NCBI RefSeq assembly: GCF_014230305.1
Contig: NZ_JACLAU010000003.1
Span: 142,782-206,781 of the forward strand
Length of the DNA: 64,000 nucleotides
Direction of reading: 5' to 3'
Source: Novosphingobium aerophilum
Lineage (GTDB): Bacteria > Pseudomonadota > Alphaproteobacteria > Sphingomonadales > Sphingomonadaceae
A program made the translations under genes and the position numbers. Below are positions 1 to 7,998 of this stretch, piece after piece. The stretch's first letter is position 1; each line of letters starts with the position of its first letter. The notes below the pieces were generated by a model. It made no database searches. It saw only the letters and a program-made list of their open reading frames with translations, and was not told where the DNA came from.

Positions 1-1353
1 GGTCGGAAACCACGGCACACCGCGGGCCCGCAGATCGGCGATGAACCGCGCGGGAATGCCGGCTCCCTCATCCAGCCCGGCGAAGACCATCGGCTTGCCC
101 AGCGGTCGCTCGTCCAGCGCGGCAAGGATCGCGGGGACCTTGATCCCGCTCGTCACCGGATCGCCCTGGATGATCCCGCAGACGATCCCGCCCACCCGGG
201 GATCGTCGCGCAGGGCCTGCAGCGAGCGGGTGTAGATCGAGGGCTGGCTGAGCCCCTGCGCGGTGATGTCGAGCGGATTGCTGACCGGCACGAACGGCGG
301 CAGCGCCTCGCGCAGGGCCGGGCTGTCGGCATCGCCGAGCGGCGCCAATGGCAGTTGCAGTTCTTCCGCAAGGTCAAGCGTCAAGGCCTTGAATGCGCCG
401 GATTCCCCTAGCACCGCCAGTTCGGGCCGGGTCAGCGGCGCGCAGCGCACCAGGATCTCGGCGATGTCACCCAGTTCCTCGAGCGTTTCGGCGAAGACAA
501 CGCCGGCGCGTTCCACCTTGGCGCGCATCAGCGGGTAATCACCGGCCATGGCCCCGGTATGGGTGGCGGCGCTTTCGCGGGCCGCGCTCGACTTGCCGGG
601 ATGGAGCAGCACGATCCGCTTGCCCGCCGCGCGGACCCGGGCCGCAGCGGCGAGGAAACGGCGGGGATGGCGGAACTGTTCCACGATCATCGCGATGACC
701 GGGGTGTTCGGTTCATCGACCAGCCAGTCGACATAGTCCTCGACCGCGGAGCCCGCCTCATTCCCGGTCGAGACGGCATAGCTCAGCGGCAGGTCGCGCG
801 CCTGCAAGGTCGTACCGAGCACCGCCGCCATGGCCCCGGACTGCGAGACGATCCCGATCGCGGCACGCCCTGCCGGGGCCACGCACTCGGTCTCGACGAA
901 GGTCAGGGGCACCCCGTCGACATGGTTGACCATGCCCAGGCAGTTGGGACCTTCCAGCACCATGCCCGCCTCGGCCGCGATCCGCGCGATCTCGGCCTGC
1001 TGGGCCAGCCCTTCGGGGCCCCCTTCCGCAAACCCGGCGGAAAAGACGATCGCCGCCCCGCAGCGGCGTTCGGCCAGGCCGCGCACCGCATCGAGCACCG
1101 CGGGCTGCGGTATGGCCAGGACGGCCACGTCGACCCCCTCGGGCAGATCGGCGACCGAGGCCAGGCACGGGCGCGCGCCGATCGCCTCGCGGTTGGGATT
1201 GATCGGGTAGACCGTGCCGGCAAAGCCGTTGCGATCGAGGTTCCCGAGCACCGAGGCGCCGAGCGCCCCGGGCTTGTCACTGGCCCCGACCACCGCGACC
1301 GATTTCGGCCGCAGCAGGCGCGTGATCATCGCGGCGTCCGGCGTTCCGCTCAT
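1..1353 (-). CDS. ferA: Feruloyl-CoA synthetase, ADP-forming acyl-CoA synthetase type (3' end outside window)
   Basis: The first 451 residues are visible; the frame stays open to the window edge. It starts with a CoA-binding Rossmann domain (VAVVGASDKPGALGASVLGN, residues 19-38), followed by succinyl-CoA-ligase-like domains with EGPNCLGMVN (about 134-143) and STGNEAGSAVEDYVDW. THTGAMAG (264-271) contains H265, the position expected for the phospho-histidine of NDP-forming acyl-CoA synthetases. The ATG at 1353 follows a GGGGAGG ribosome site and lies 25 bases after ferB, so the two are one operon. The family alone does not fix the substrate. The feruloyl assignment rests on the adjacent hydratase/lyase and MarR gene, the same set as the Sphingobium SYK-6 ferBA/ferC locus. 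An ADP-forming synthetase for another acid is the main alternative. Confidence 0.82.
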   Translation of the reverse strand, partial: MSGTPDAAMITRLLRPKSVAVVGASDKPGALGASVLGNLDRNGFAGTVYPINPNREAIGARPCLASVADLPEGVDVAVLAIPQPAVLDAVRGLAERRCGAAIVFSAGFAEGGPEGLAQQAEIARIAAEAGMVLEGPNCLGMVNHVDGVPLTFVETECVAPAGRAAIGIVSQSGAMAAVLGTTLQARDLPLSYAVSTGNEAGSAVEDYVDWLVDEPNTPVIAMIVEQFRHPRRFLAAAARVRAAGKRIVLLHPGKSSAARESAATHTGAMAGDYPLMRAKVERAGVVFAETLEELGDIAEILVRCAPLTRPELAVLGESGAFKALTLDLAEELQLPLAPLGDADSPALREALPPFVPVSNPLDITAQGLSQPSIYTRSLQALRDDPRVGGIVCGIIQGDPVTSGIKVPAILAALDERPLGKPMVFAGLDEGAGIPARFIADLRARGVPWFPT

Positions 1354-1377
1354 GCGCGCTGCCCTCCCCGCCCGCGC

Positions 1378-2217
1378 TCAGCGCGTGACCTTGGTGGCGT
1401 CGAAGGCGCCCAGCCCCGGCTTGAAGGTCTTCTCGTCGAGGAACTGCCTCGTCGCTTCCTTGCGCGCCTCGAGCCCGCCCATCCCGTTGAGCGCCTCCTG
1501 GGCGCGGATCAGGTAATCCATCGCGTTGTCGAAGGTCATTTCGGCCATGCGACGCATCGCCCACTTGGTGGCGCGCAGCGCATTGGGATCCTTCTTGAGC
1601 AGGACCTGGGCGATTTCCGTGACCCGGGCGTGAAGCTGGTCGGCGGGAACGCTCTCGGTCACCAGTCCCTGTTCGGCGGCCTGTTTGCCAGTGAGGTTCT
1701 CTCCCATCATCGCGTGATAGATCGCCTTGCGGAACGGCATCAGCTCCTGCGCGACCTTGCTGGCCCCGCCGCCAGGGAGGATGCCCCAGTTGATTTCCGA
1801 AAGGCCGAACGTGGCATCATCGGCGGCCACCACGATGTCGAGCGCATGCAGCGGCCCATAGGCGCCACCGAAGGCCCAGCCGTTGACCATGCCGATCGTG
1901 GGCTTTTCGTACCAGCGCAGCCGGTCCCACCAGCCATAGGCCTCACGCTGGCTCTTGCGGATCGCGCCGATCCCCAGGGCCTCGTTCTCGCGGAAGTACT
2001 CCTTCAGGTCCATGCCCGCCGAAAAGGCGTCACCCTCGCCGGTCAGCACCAGCACGCCCACATCCTCGCGGAACTCCAGGCTTTCCAGCACCCGCAGCAT
2101 CTGGCGGTTGAGCTTGGGGCTCATGCAATTGCGCTTTTCCGGACGGTTGTAGGACACCCAGGCGATCCGGTCCTCGACCCGGACGGCAACGGTATCCTCT
2201 TCGGCGCGATCGGTCAT
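1378..2217 (-). CDS. ferB: Feruloyl-CoA hydratase/lyase (vanillin-forming crotonase-family enzyme)
   Basis: A 279-residue crotonase-superfamily protein. It hydrates and cleaves feruloyl- or p-coumaroyl-CoA to the aldehyde (vanillin) and acetyl-CoA in the cytoplasm. NRPEKRNCMSPKLNRQM near the N-terminus and the oxyanion-forming NGWAFGGAYGPLHALD segment (about 113-127) are typical of hydroxycinnamoyl-CoA hydratase/lyases. E141 in LSEINWG sits where the catalytic glutamate is expected. The start was set at 2217 because ATG follows a GGGGAG ribosome site. The in-frame ATG at 2244 is rejected because it abuts the operator palindrome and would make the site part of the coding region. It is the first gene of ferBA. 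Confidence 0.88.
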   Translation of the reverse strand: MTDRAEEDTVAVRVEDRIAWVSYNRPEKRNCMSPKLNRQMLRVLESLEFREDVGVLVLTGEGDAFSAGMDLKEYFRENEALGIGAIRKSQREAYGWWDRLRWYEKPTIGMVNGWAFGGAYGPLHALDIVVAADDATFGLSEINWGILPGGGASKVAQELMPFRKAIYHAMMGENLTGKQAAEQGLVTESVPADQLHARVTEIAQVLLKKDPNALRATKWAMRRMAEMTFDNAMDYLIRAQEALNGMGGLEARKEATRQFLDEKTFKPGLGAFDATKVTR

Positions 2218-2246
2218 GACACTCCCCGGCAGTTGTGATGGCAATT

Positions 2247-2285
2247 GCTATGATTCATAGCTTTCAATCTGCTATAGTCAATAGC
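2247..2285. promoter_or_regulatory. Two operator-like inverted repeats between ferB and ferC
   Basis: GCTATGATTCATAGC (2247-2261) is a 7-bp-arm palindrome around one central base. GCTATAGTCAATAGC (2271-2285) has the same outer half-sites, GCTAT and ATAGC. The two sites are 24 bases apart centre to centre and sit in the short divergent promoter region. MarR proteins commonly bind such palindromes, and FerC is known to repress ferBA in SYK-6, so these are the likely FerC sites. Confidence 0.72.
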
Positions 2286-2311
2286 GTTCGGGACAGTTAG
2301 GAAGAGGGCCC

Positions 2312-2794
2312 ATGACGGACCACGCCAAGCCCCTGCCGAACCCGGAGCTGCGGGACCATGACCCGCCGGCCGCCGACCCTTGGCCGGACGATCCGCTGGC
2401 CGCCCTGCCCGGTTATCTGCTGCGCCGGGCCGCCAACGCGATGATGGCCGAACTGGCGACGCGCCTGACCGCCCTGGACCTGCGCATTTCGGAAGCGACG
2501 GTGCTGTTGCTGCTGGGCGGCCGGGAGGACCTGACCTCGGCCGACATCGGCAAGGCGCTCGATATCCAGCGGGCCAACATGGTCCCGCTGCTGGCCCGGC
2601 TCGAGACCGCCGGGCTGATCCGGCGTGAGCCGATCAACCGCAAATCGCAGGCGATCCTGCTGACCGAGGCAGGGCAGGATCGCCTCGCCCGGGTCCGCGA
2701 GGTGACCGACCGGTTCGAGCGTGACCTGCTCGATCGGGTTCCCGACGCCCATCGCGCTCACCTGGTCCCCGCGTTGCGAGCACTCAGCGGCTAG
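2312..2794 (+). CDS. ferC: MarR-family repressor of ferBA
   Basis: A 160-residue winged-helix regulator transcribed away from ferBA. The DNA-binding core is visible as [47 protein letters not shown], followed by the wing ([17 protein letters not shown]). An acidic, proline-rich N-terminal stretch of about 35 residues precedes the dimerisation helices. The ATG follows AGGAAGAG. In the known SYK-6 system FerC is released from the ferB promoter by hydroxycinnamoyl-CoA thioesters, and the matching gene order and operators support the same role here. The effector itself cannot be read from sequence. Confidence 0.8.
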   Translation: MTDHAKPLPNPELRDHDPPAADPWPDDPLAALPGYLLRRAANAMMAELATRLTALDLRISEATVLLLLGGREDLTSADIGKALDIQRANMVPLLARLETAGLIRREPINRKSQAILLTEAGQDRLARVREVTDRFERDLLDRVPDAHRAHLVPALRALSG

Positions 2795-2830
2795 CCGGCC
2801 CAGCAAAAAATCAGCAAACTTCCGGAGAGA

Positions 2831-2857
2831 AATCGGGTTTGATCGATTTCCCCGATT
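2831..2857. promoter_or_regulatory. Inverted repeat upstream of katG, possible operator
   Basis: AATCGGG (2831-2837) and CCCGATT (2851-2857) are perfect 7-bp arms with 13 bases between, about 100 bases upstream of the katG start. There is no T-tract, so a terminator is less likely. It does not show the four-part OxyR pattern. The cognate regulator is unknown. Confidence 0.3.
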
Positions 2858-2957
2858 ACTGTCAGGGAAGCTTTCCATTGGGCAGGCCTGCCCCCGGCGG
2901 GATAGCCCACCCGTCTGCCCGGCCCAGACCGGGCCCGGACAGGAGGAGAGACATCCC

Positions 2958-5171
2958 ATGAAAGCAACCCGGTTCGCGCTGCTCGCGCTGGCCCTGACCG
3001 CCTCACCGCTGGCGCTGACGGCTCCGGCCGCCGCCCAGGCACAGGCGGCTGCCGAAAAGGAATGGTGGCCCAGCAAGCTCGACCTTTCGGCGCTGCGTCA
3101 GCACGAGGCCAAGGCCAACCCCTATGGTCCGGACTTCGACTATGCGCGCGAGTTCGCGACGCTCGATCTCGATGCGGTGAAGGCCGATCTGCGCAAGGTG
3201 CTGACCACCTCGCAGCCCTGGTGGCCCGCCGACTATGGCCACTATGGCCCGTTCTTCATCCGCATGGCCTGGCACAGCGCCGGCACTTACCGCGCCGGCG
3301 ACGGGCGCGGCGGCTCGGACGGCGGCGAGATGCGGTTCGAACCGCTCAACTCGTGGCCGGACAACGTCAACCTCGACAAGGCCCGCCGCCTCGTCTGGCC
3401 GATCAAGCAGAAGTACGGCCGCAAGCTGTCGTGGGGTGACCTGATGATCCTGGCGGGCAACGTCGCGATGGAGGACATGGGCTTCAAGACCCTTGGCTTC
3501 GCGGCCGGGCGGGTCGACGCGTGGCAGCCCGACCTGGTGTTCTGGGGCCCGGAAGCAAAGCTGCTCGCCGATGAGCGGCGCGATGCCAAGGGCAACCTCA
3601 AGGGCCCGCTCGCCGCGACCCAGATGGGGCTGATCTACGTCAATCCCGAAGGCCCGAACGGCAACCCCGATCCGCTGCTCGCCGCAGCCGACATCCGCCG
3701 GGCCTTCGGCGCGATGAACATGAGCGATGAGGAAACTGCGGCGCTGATCGCCGGTGGGCACACCTTCGGCAAGGCCCACGGGGCGCGCAAGCCCGAGGGC
3801 TGCGTGGCGGCCGACCCTGGTCAGGCCAAGATCGAGCAGCAGGGCCTCGGCTGGGCCAACAGCTGCGGCAAGGGCAAGGCCGAGGACACGGTCAGCAGCG
3901 GACTGGAAGGCGCCTGGTCGGCCAATCCGATCGCCTTCACCACCCAGTACCTCGACAACCTCTACGGGTTCGAATGGGTCAAGACCAAGAGCCCGGCCGG
4001 TGCGACCCAGTGGATCCCCAAGGACCCCAAGGCGGCCAACCTGGTGCCCGACGCCCACCTCCCCGGTGTGCGCCACGCCCCGATCATGTTCACCACCGAC
4101 ATCGCCCTGCGCGAGGACCCGGGCTTCCGCAAGATCACCATGGCGTGGAAGAAGAACCCGCAGCTCTTCGCCGATGCGTTCGCCCGCGCCTGGTTCAAGC
4201 TGACTCACCGAGACATGGGGCCCCAGGCCCGCTACCTGGGCAAGGACGCGCCCAAGGTGAGCTTCGCCTGGCAGGATCCGCTGCCCAAGGCCGACTATGC
4301 GGCGATCGACGCCGCCGACATCGGCAAGTTGAAGGAGGCCATCGCCGGCGCGGGCCTGACCACGCCGGAACTGGTCCGCACGGCCTGGGCGGCGGCGTCT
4401 ACCTTCCGCTCGACCGACATGCGCGGCGGCGCCAACGGCGCGCGGCTGCGGCTTGATCCGCAGCGCGGCTGGGCGGTCAACGATCCGCAGGAACTGACCA
4501 AGGTGGTCACGGCGCTCGACGGCATCCGCACTGCCTTCAACAAGGCTGCCGGCGGCGGCAAGCAGGTCAGCCTGGCGGACCTGATCGTGCTGGGCGGGAC
4601 TGTCGGGATCGAGCGGGCCGCCAAGGCCGCCGGGCAGGACGTGACCGTGCCGTTCACCCCGGGCCGGGTCGACGCCACCCAGGCGCAGACCGATGTCGCC
4701 AACTTCGCGGTGCTCGAACCCAAGGCCGACGGCTTCCGCAACTACTACAGCGCGGAGGCTCATTACGGCCCGGTCGAGGCCCTGGTCGACAAGGCCGACA
4801 GCCTGGACCTCACCGTGCCCGAAATGACCGTGCTGGTCGGCGGAATGCGGGCGCTCGGCGCCAACGCCGGGGGCTCGACCGCGGGCGTGCTCACCACCCG
4901 CCCGGGCACGCTGAGCAACGACGTGTTCGTCAACCTGCTGTCGATGGACACGGTGTGGAGCAAGTCGGCATCCGCGCCGGGCCTCTACGAGGGCAAGGAC
5001 CGCACCACGGGCGCGACGAAGTGGACCGCCACCCCGGTCGACCTCGTGTTCGGCTCCAATTCCGAGCTGCGCGCCGTGGCCGAGGTCTATGCCTCGGACG
5101 ACGCCAAGTCCAAGTTCGTGACCGATTTCGTCGCGGCCTGGACCAAGGTGATGAACGCCGACCGGTTCTGA
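2958..5171 (+). CDS. katG: Catalase-peroxidase with signal peptide
   Basis: A 737-residue bifunctional haem enzyme that removes hydrogen peroxide. The distal site is R102-W105-H106 ([12 protein letters not shown]), the proximal haem ligand is H268 ([10 protein letters not shown]), and Y227 and M253 complete the Trp-Tyr-Met adduct (W105, Y227, M253). Each residue is offset by two from the Mycobacterium numbering, so the active site is intact. The N-terminus ([27 protein letters not shown]) is a clear signal peptide, implying a periplasmic enzyme, unlike the usual cytoplasmic KatG. ATG 2958 follows AGGAGGAGAG; the frame is open further upstream but without a comparable ribosome site. Confidence 0.95.
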   Translation: MKATRFALLALALTASPLALTAPAAAQAQAAAEKEWWPSKLDLSALRQHEAKANPYGPDFDYAREFATLDLDAVKADLRKVLTTSQPWWPADYGHYGPFFIRMAWHSAGTYRAGDGRGGSDGGEMRFEPLNSWPDNVNLDKARRLVWPIKQKYGRKLSWGDLMILAGNVAMEDMGFKTLGFAAGRVDAWQPDLVFWGPEAKLLADERRDAKGNLKGPLAATQMGLIYVNPEGPNGNPDPLLAAADIRRAFGAMNMSDEETAALIAGGHTFGKAHGARKPEGCVAADPGQAKIEQQGLGWANSCGKGKAEDTVSSGLEGAWSANPIAFTTQYLDNLYGFEWVKTKSPAGATQWIPKDPKAANLVPDAHLPGVRHAPIMFTTDIALREDPGFRKITMAWKKNPQLFADAFARAWFKLTHRDMGPQARYLGKDAPKVSFAWQDPLPKADYAAIDAADIGKLKEAIAGAGLTTPELVRTAWAAASTFRSTDMRGGANGARLRLDPQRGWAVNDPQELTKVVTALDGIRTAFNKAAGGGKQVSLADLIVLGGTVGIERAAKAAGQDVTVPFTPGRVDATQAQTDVANFAVLEPKADGFRNYYSAEAHYGPVEALVDKADSLDLTVPEMTVLVGGMRALGANAGGSTAGVLTTRPGTLSNDVFVNLLSMDTVWSKSASAPGLYEGKDRTTGATKWTATPVDLVFGSNSELRAVAEVYASDDAKSKFVTDFVAAWTKVMNADRF

Positions 5172-5197
5172 ACCGGGCCCCGCGTTGAACGAAAGTC

Positions 5198-5228
5198 GGC
5201 GGTCGGGCGCAAGCCTGGCCGCCGTTTT
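5198..5228 (+). terminator. Intrinsic terminator of katG
   Basis: An 11-bp stem (GGCGGTCGGGC with GCCTGGCCGCC, two G-U pairs) closes on a GCAA tetraloop and is followed by GTTTT, 27 bases after the katG stop. Confidence 0.7.
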
Positions 5229-5454
5229 CGCTTCCGCCGCCGGTCTTCCCGGTGCTCGATCGGGAGACCCCGGCGGGCGGCGTCGTGACCCAGAACAGTC
5301 CGACCGTTGCCGTCCGAGCGCCGCGTCCCACCCTCGCCCCGAACCTGGCCCAAAGCCTGGCCTGCCCTGCCGAGGGTGGCAAATTTGGCCTTCGCCCAGC
5401 CCCGCCAGGTGCTATAGCCTTGGCAAGACAGCATAAGCGTTCGGGAGATGGGTC

Positions 5455-6600
5455 ATGAAGGCAGCCATCAACAGGATCACGGCAGTTCTGGCATCGATCG
5501 GCCTGGGGATCAGTCCGGTCCAGGCCCAGTCGGCCGACACGGTGCAGGATCTGCTCGGCCAGAAACAGTCCGAAGGGGAAGCCGCGTTGAAATCCCGCGG
5601 TTTCCAGACCGCGCAGACCAATGCCCGGGCGGCGGGGGGCGTGTACTACTGGTGGAACCCGAAGACCAAGAAATGCATCCGGGTCGCCACGGTCAACGGC
5701 CTGTACTCCTCGATCACCAACGCCAGCAACAAGGACTGCGGTTACGACAGCAAGGGCGATACCCTGGCGGTCGCCGCGGTGCTGGGGGCAGCGGCGCTGG
5801 GGGCCATCCTGTTGTCGCAGAAGGACAAGGACAAGCCCGATCAATCCGGTCAGGTCATGCGTCCGCCCCACCCGTCCTGGCAGCAGTTCGAGGTCTATAG
5901 CGTCCGGCCCAACGGGCTGAGCATCTTTGCCCAGCCGGCGACCGGTGCCCCGGTCCTGATGCAGATGGCCGAGGGGGCCATCCTGCAAGGCTATGGTTGC
6001 CAGGTCTTCAATCGCGAACAGTGGTGCGAGGTCTCTCCCAACCCCAACATGGCCAAAGGATGGGCCCTGGGACGATACCTGCGCCCGACAGGTTCGGTCT
6101 CGCCCGGACATCATGCGGGCGCAACCGCCGCGGATGGCGAGCTCGTCGCCGTCAGTTTTGCGGCGGGCGGCGGAATCAACCTGATGTCGGGCCCCGGCCC
6201 GCGCGATCATGTGGTCGGCCGAGTGGATGCCGGATCAACGCTGCGACGGTACAGCTGCCACAACGCCTATGGCGAGAACTGGTGCCAGGTCGCCACGCTC
6301 GATCGGCGCCTGAACGGCTGGGCCCGCGCCCGGTTTCTCCAACCCGCGCCCGGCCATGGGACCTATCCGGGCTATGCCGGTGAGGCGGGCAGCATCGCGG
6401 GCCTGATCGGAATGGACAGCACCAGGGCCTTCAACACCCTGCGTTCACGCGGGTTTGACAACGTGGAGTCCTTCTCCACCGGAGGCCGGCTCTACAGCGT
6501 TTATTACCACAGGCCATCGCGGCTGTGCGCGCAGACCGCCGCCGAACAGGGCCGGATCATCGATGCCCGCGACATCCTGTCGCACCCCAAGTGCCGGTAA
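5455..6600 (+). CDS. Exported protein with two PASTA-like units flanking SH3b domains
   Basis: A 381-residue protein with a signal peptide (MKAAINRITAVLASIGLGISPVQA). Residues about 30-100 contain DLLGQKQSEGEAALKSRGFQ, ending in a Cys-containing segment. A similar unit recurs at the C-terminus (LIGMDSTRAFNTLRSRGFDN... to LCAQTAAEQ). Both resemble the sliding-helix PASTA-type pattern. Between them are a hydrophobic segment (VAAVLGAAALGAILL, about 104-118) and two bacterial SH3 domains (about 150-205 and 225-285, each with YGCQVFNREQWCEV or YSCHNAYGENWCQV). Such domains usually bind cell-wall or surface ligands. Role unknown; it stands alone downstream of the katG terminator. ATG follows GGGAGATGG. 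Confidence 0.75.
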   Translation: MKAAINRITAVLASIGLGISPVQAQSADTVQDLLGQKQSEGEAALKSRGFQTAQTNARAAGGVYYWWNPKTKKCIRVATVNGLYSSITNASNKDCGYDSKGDTLAVAAVLGAAALGAILLSQKDKDKPDQSGQVMRPPHPSWQQFEVYSVRPNGLSIFAQPATGAPVLMQMAEGAILQGYGCQVFNREQWCEVSPNPNMAKGWALGRYLRPTGSVSPGHHAGATAADGELVAVSFAAGGGINLMSGPGPRDHVVGRVDAGSTLRRYSCHNAYGENWCQVATLDRRLNGWARARFLQPAPGHGTYPGYAGEAGSIAGLIGMDSTRAFNTLRSRGFDNVESFSTGGRLYSVYYHRPSRLCAQTAAEQGRIIDARDILSHPKCR

Positions 6601-6708
6601 CGGCTGGGTCGTTCCCGCAAGCCTGCGCATAGCGGACCGGAGGGCGACGGAGGGGAACCGAGGCGATCCCCCAGCGGGGCCCCTCGCAACACGGCAGGTG
6701 TGCCAGGC

Positions 6709-7341
6709 TTACGGCTGCCGTCCAGAGGGTGTCGCGCCAGGGCGCACGACGATCCGGTCCGGCGCGAACATCGGGCGTTCCTGGCCTTCGTCCACGAAGA
6801 TCGCCCGCGCGCCCCACCGCAGGTCGGTGATGACGTAGCGCAGGCCATGGGTGCTGACGCCGTAAGGCCCACAGACCGGATCGGGAATGTCGCCGGTCGC
6901 CGTGGGCGCCAGGGCGTTCGGATCGAGCGGCGTCAAGGCATGGAAGCTGGTGGTGCGCGGCGCCGCCCGCACCGCGAGGCTCTGCCAGCGGCAAGGGGCG
7001 GCGGGCGGAAGGTGTCCCGAAGCGATCAGCTGTGCGGTGAGCGATGCGACACCAACGTCCGGGTCCATCGTCCAGGCTTCGACCACGATCCGCGTCACGC
7101 GCCCGTTGTGACGCTCGACAAAGGCTTGGCGCGTCCGGTCCCATCCGATCCGCCAGGTGCCGGTCCCCAGCCGGCAAACCTCGGTCCACAGCCCCACCCC
7201 GGCGGCCTCCTGCCACCGCCACGTGCACCGACCGGACTGGGTCTGCCATTCGGGCATCGGCGGGCGGGAGGGCTGCTCCGCTGCCACCGGGCCTGTGACC
7301 AGAGCGCCGAGCATCCCGGCCATGATTCCCAGTCGCCTCAT
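6709..7341 (-). CDS. Secreted protein of unknown function
   Basis: A 210-residue protein with a signal peptide (MRRLGIMAGMLGALVTGPVAA). The mature part is rich in Trp and Cys (GRCTWRWQEAAGVGLWTEVCRL; CRWQSLAV; DPVCGPYG), suggesting a disulphide-stabilised periplasmic protein. I do not recognise the family. It is convergent with the SH3b gene and is followed on the same strand by no close partner. Coding is supported by the signal peptide and a sensible N-terminus rather than by known motifs. Confidence 0.6.
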   Translation of the reverse strand: MRRLGIMAGMLGALVTGPVAAEQPSRPPMPEWQTQSGRCTWRWQEAAGVGLWTEVCRLGTGTWRIGWDRTRQAFVERHNGRVTRIVVEAWTMDPDVGVASLTAQLIASGHLPPAAPCRWQSLAVRAAPRTTSFHALTPLDPNALAPTATGDIPDPVCGPYGVSTHGLRYVITDLRWGARAIFVDEGQERPMFAPDRIVVRPGATPSGRQP

Positions 7342-7492
7342 CGTGCTTCCCCCAAGCCGAACCGAGCCACGATATCCGTCGCCCCGACGCGCTCTAGCCC
7401 ATTTCGGCCCGGCGGTCGCCTGTCGCGAGACGGCCGCCTCCCGCCGCCGGCCGCTGGCCGTACGCGAGCGATGGCCGGTCGGAGGCCTGAAC

Positions 7493-7512
7493 TGGCCTGG
7501 CCTGGCCTGGTC
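7493..7512. repeat. Short 5-bp tandem repeat
   Basis: TGGCC is repeated three times and followed by TGGTC, in the gap between the secreted protein and the response regulator. No function is apparent. Confidence 0.4.
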
Positions 7513-7548
7513 TCGCCTCGCCTGCCCAGCCCCCGCCGCCGTGGCCCG

Positions 7549-7998
7549 TCAGATCATGTCCGTGTCCGGGTTCGATTCGAGCACCTGGAAGCAAATCGTA
7601 TCGATCAGCGGCTGCATCGCGACCGGTTTCAGCAGCATGTCCTGCGCCCCCGCGTCGAAGCATGCCTGCTTGATCCCCGTCCCGGTATCGGCGGTGATTA
7701 CCACGATGGGGACCGTTGCCTTGGCATCGGAGCGGGCCCGGATGCGTCGGGTCACTTCCAGCCCGTCGATGCCGGGCATCCGCAGATCGACCAGCACAAT
7801 ATCGAATTCGTCGTGCTCCAGCTTGGCAATGCCGTCCGGGCCATCGACGCCCTCTTCATAGCCAATGCCCACCACGCCCAGCATGTCTTTCACCACTAGG
7901 CGGTTGATCGGATCGTCTTCGATGTAGAGCGCCTTGATGGGGATCGCCTGAACGTCGTCCGCCTCATGCGCCGTGGGGGTGGGGCTATGGTAGGTCAT
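7549..7998 (-). CDS. Single-domain response regulator
   Basis: A 149-residue CheY-like receiver with no output domain. The acidic pair is in [13 protein letters not shown], the phosphorylated Asp in [16 protein letters not shown], the Thr in [12 protein letters not shown] and the Lys in DMLLKPVAM, so all conserved positions are present. It begins on an ATGA overlap with the stop of the upstream hybrid kinase, so the two are translationally coupled and probably form one phosphorelay. It may pass phosphate on to a separate protein or act by protein-protein contact. Confidence 0.88.
   Translation of the reverse strand: MTYHSPTPTAHEADDVQAIPIKALYIEDDPINRLVVKDMLGVVGIGYEEGVDGPDGIAKLEHDEFDIVLVDLRMPGIDGLEVTRRIRARSDAKATVPIVVITADTGTGIKQACFDAGAQDMLLKPVAMQPLIDTICFQVLESNPDTDMI

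Noticed and set aside
559..2238. 559-residue open frame on the plus strand opposite ferA/ferB
   Set aside because: It is antisense to two well-supported genes, has no motif or ribosome site, and shows the His/Arg/Gly/Asp-rich composition typical of shadow frames in GC-rich DNA.
2244..2244. Upstream ATG as start of ferB
   Set aside because: It adjoins the operator palindrome and lacks a ribosome site, whereas ATG 2217 has GGGGAG at a proper distance.
3003..4763. 586-residue minus-strand frame inside katG
   Set aside because: katG is unmistakable and uninterrupted; the antisense frame has shadow-type composition.
7493..7512. TGGCC tandem repeat as a CRISPR or regulatory array
   Set aside because: Only three full units of five bases, no spacers and no second array; treated as simple repeat.
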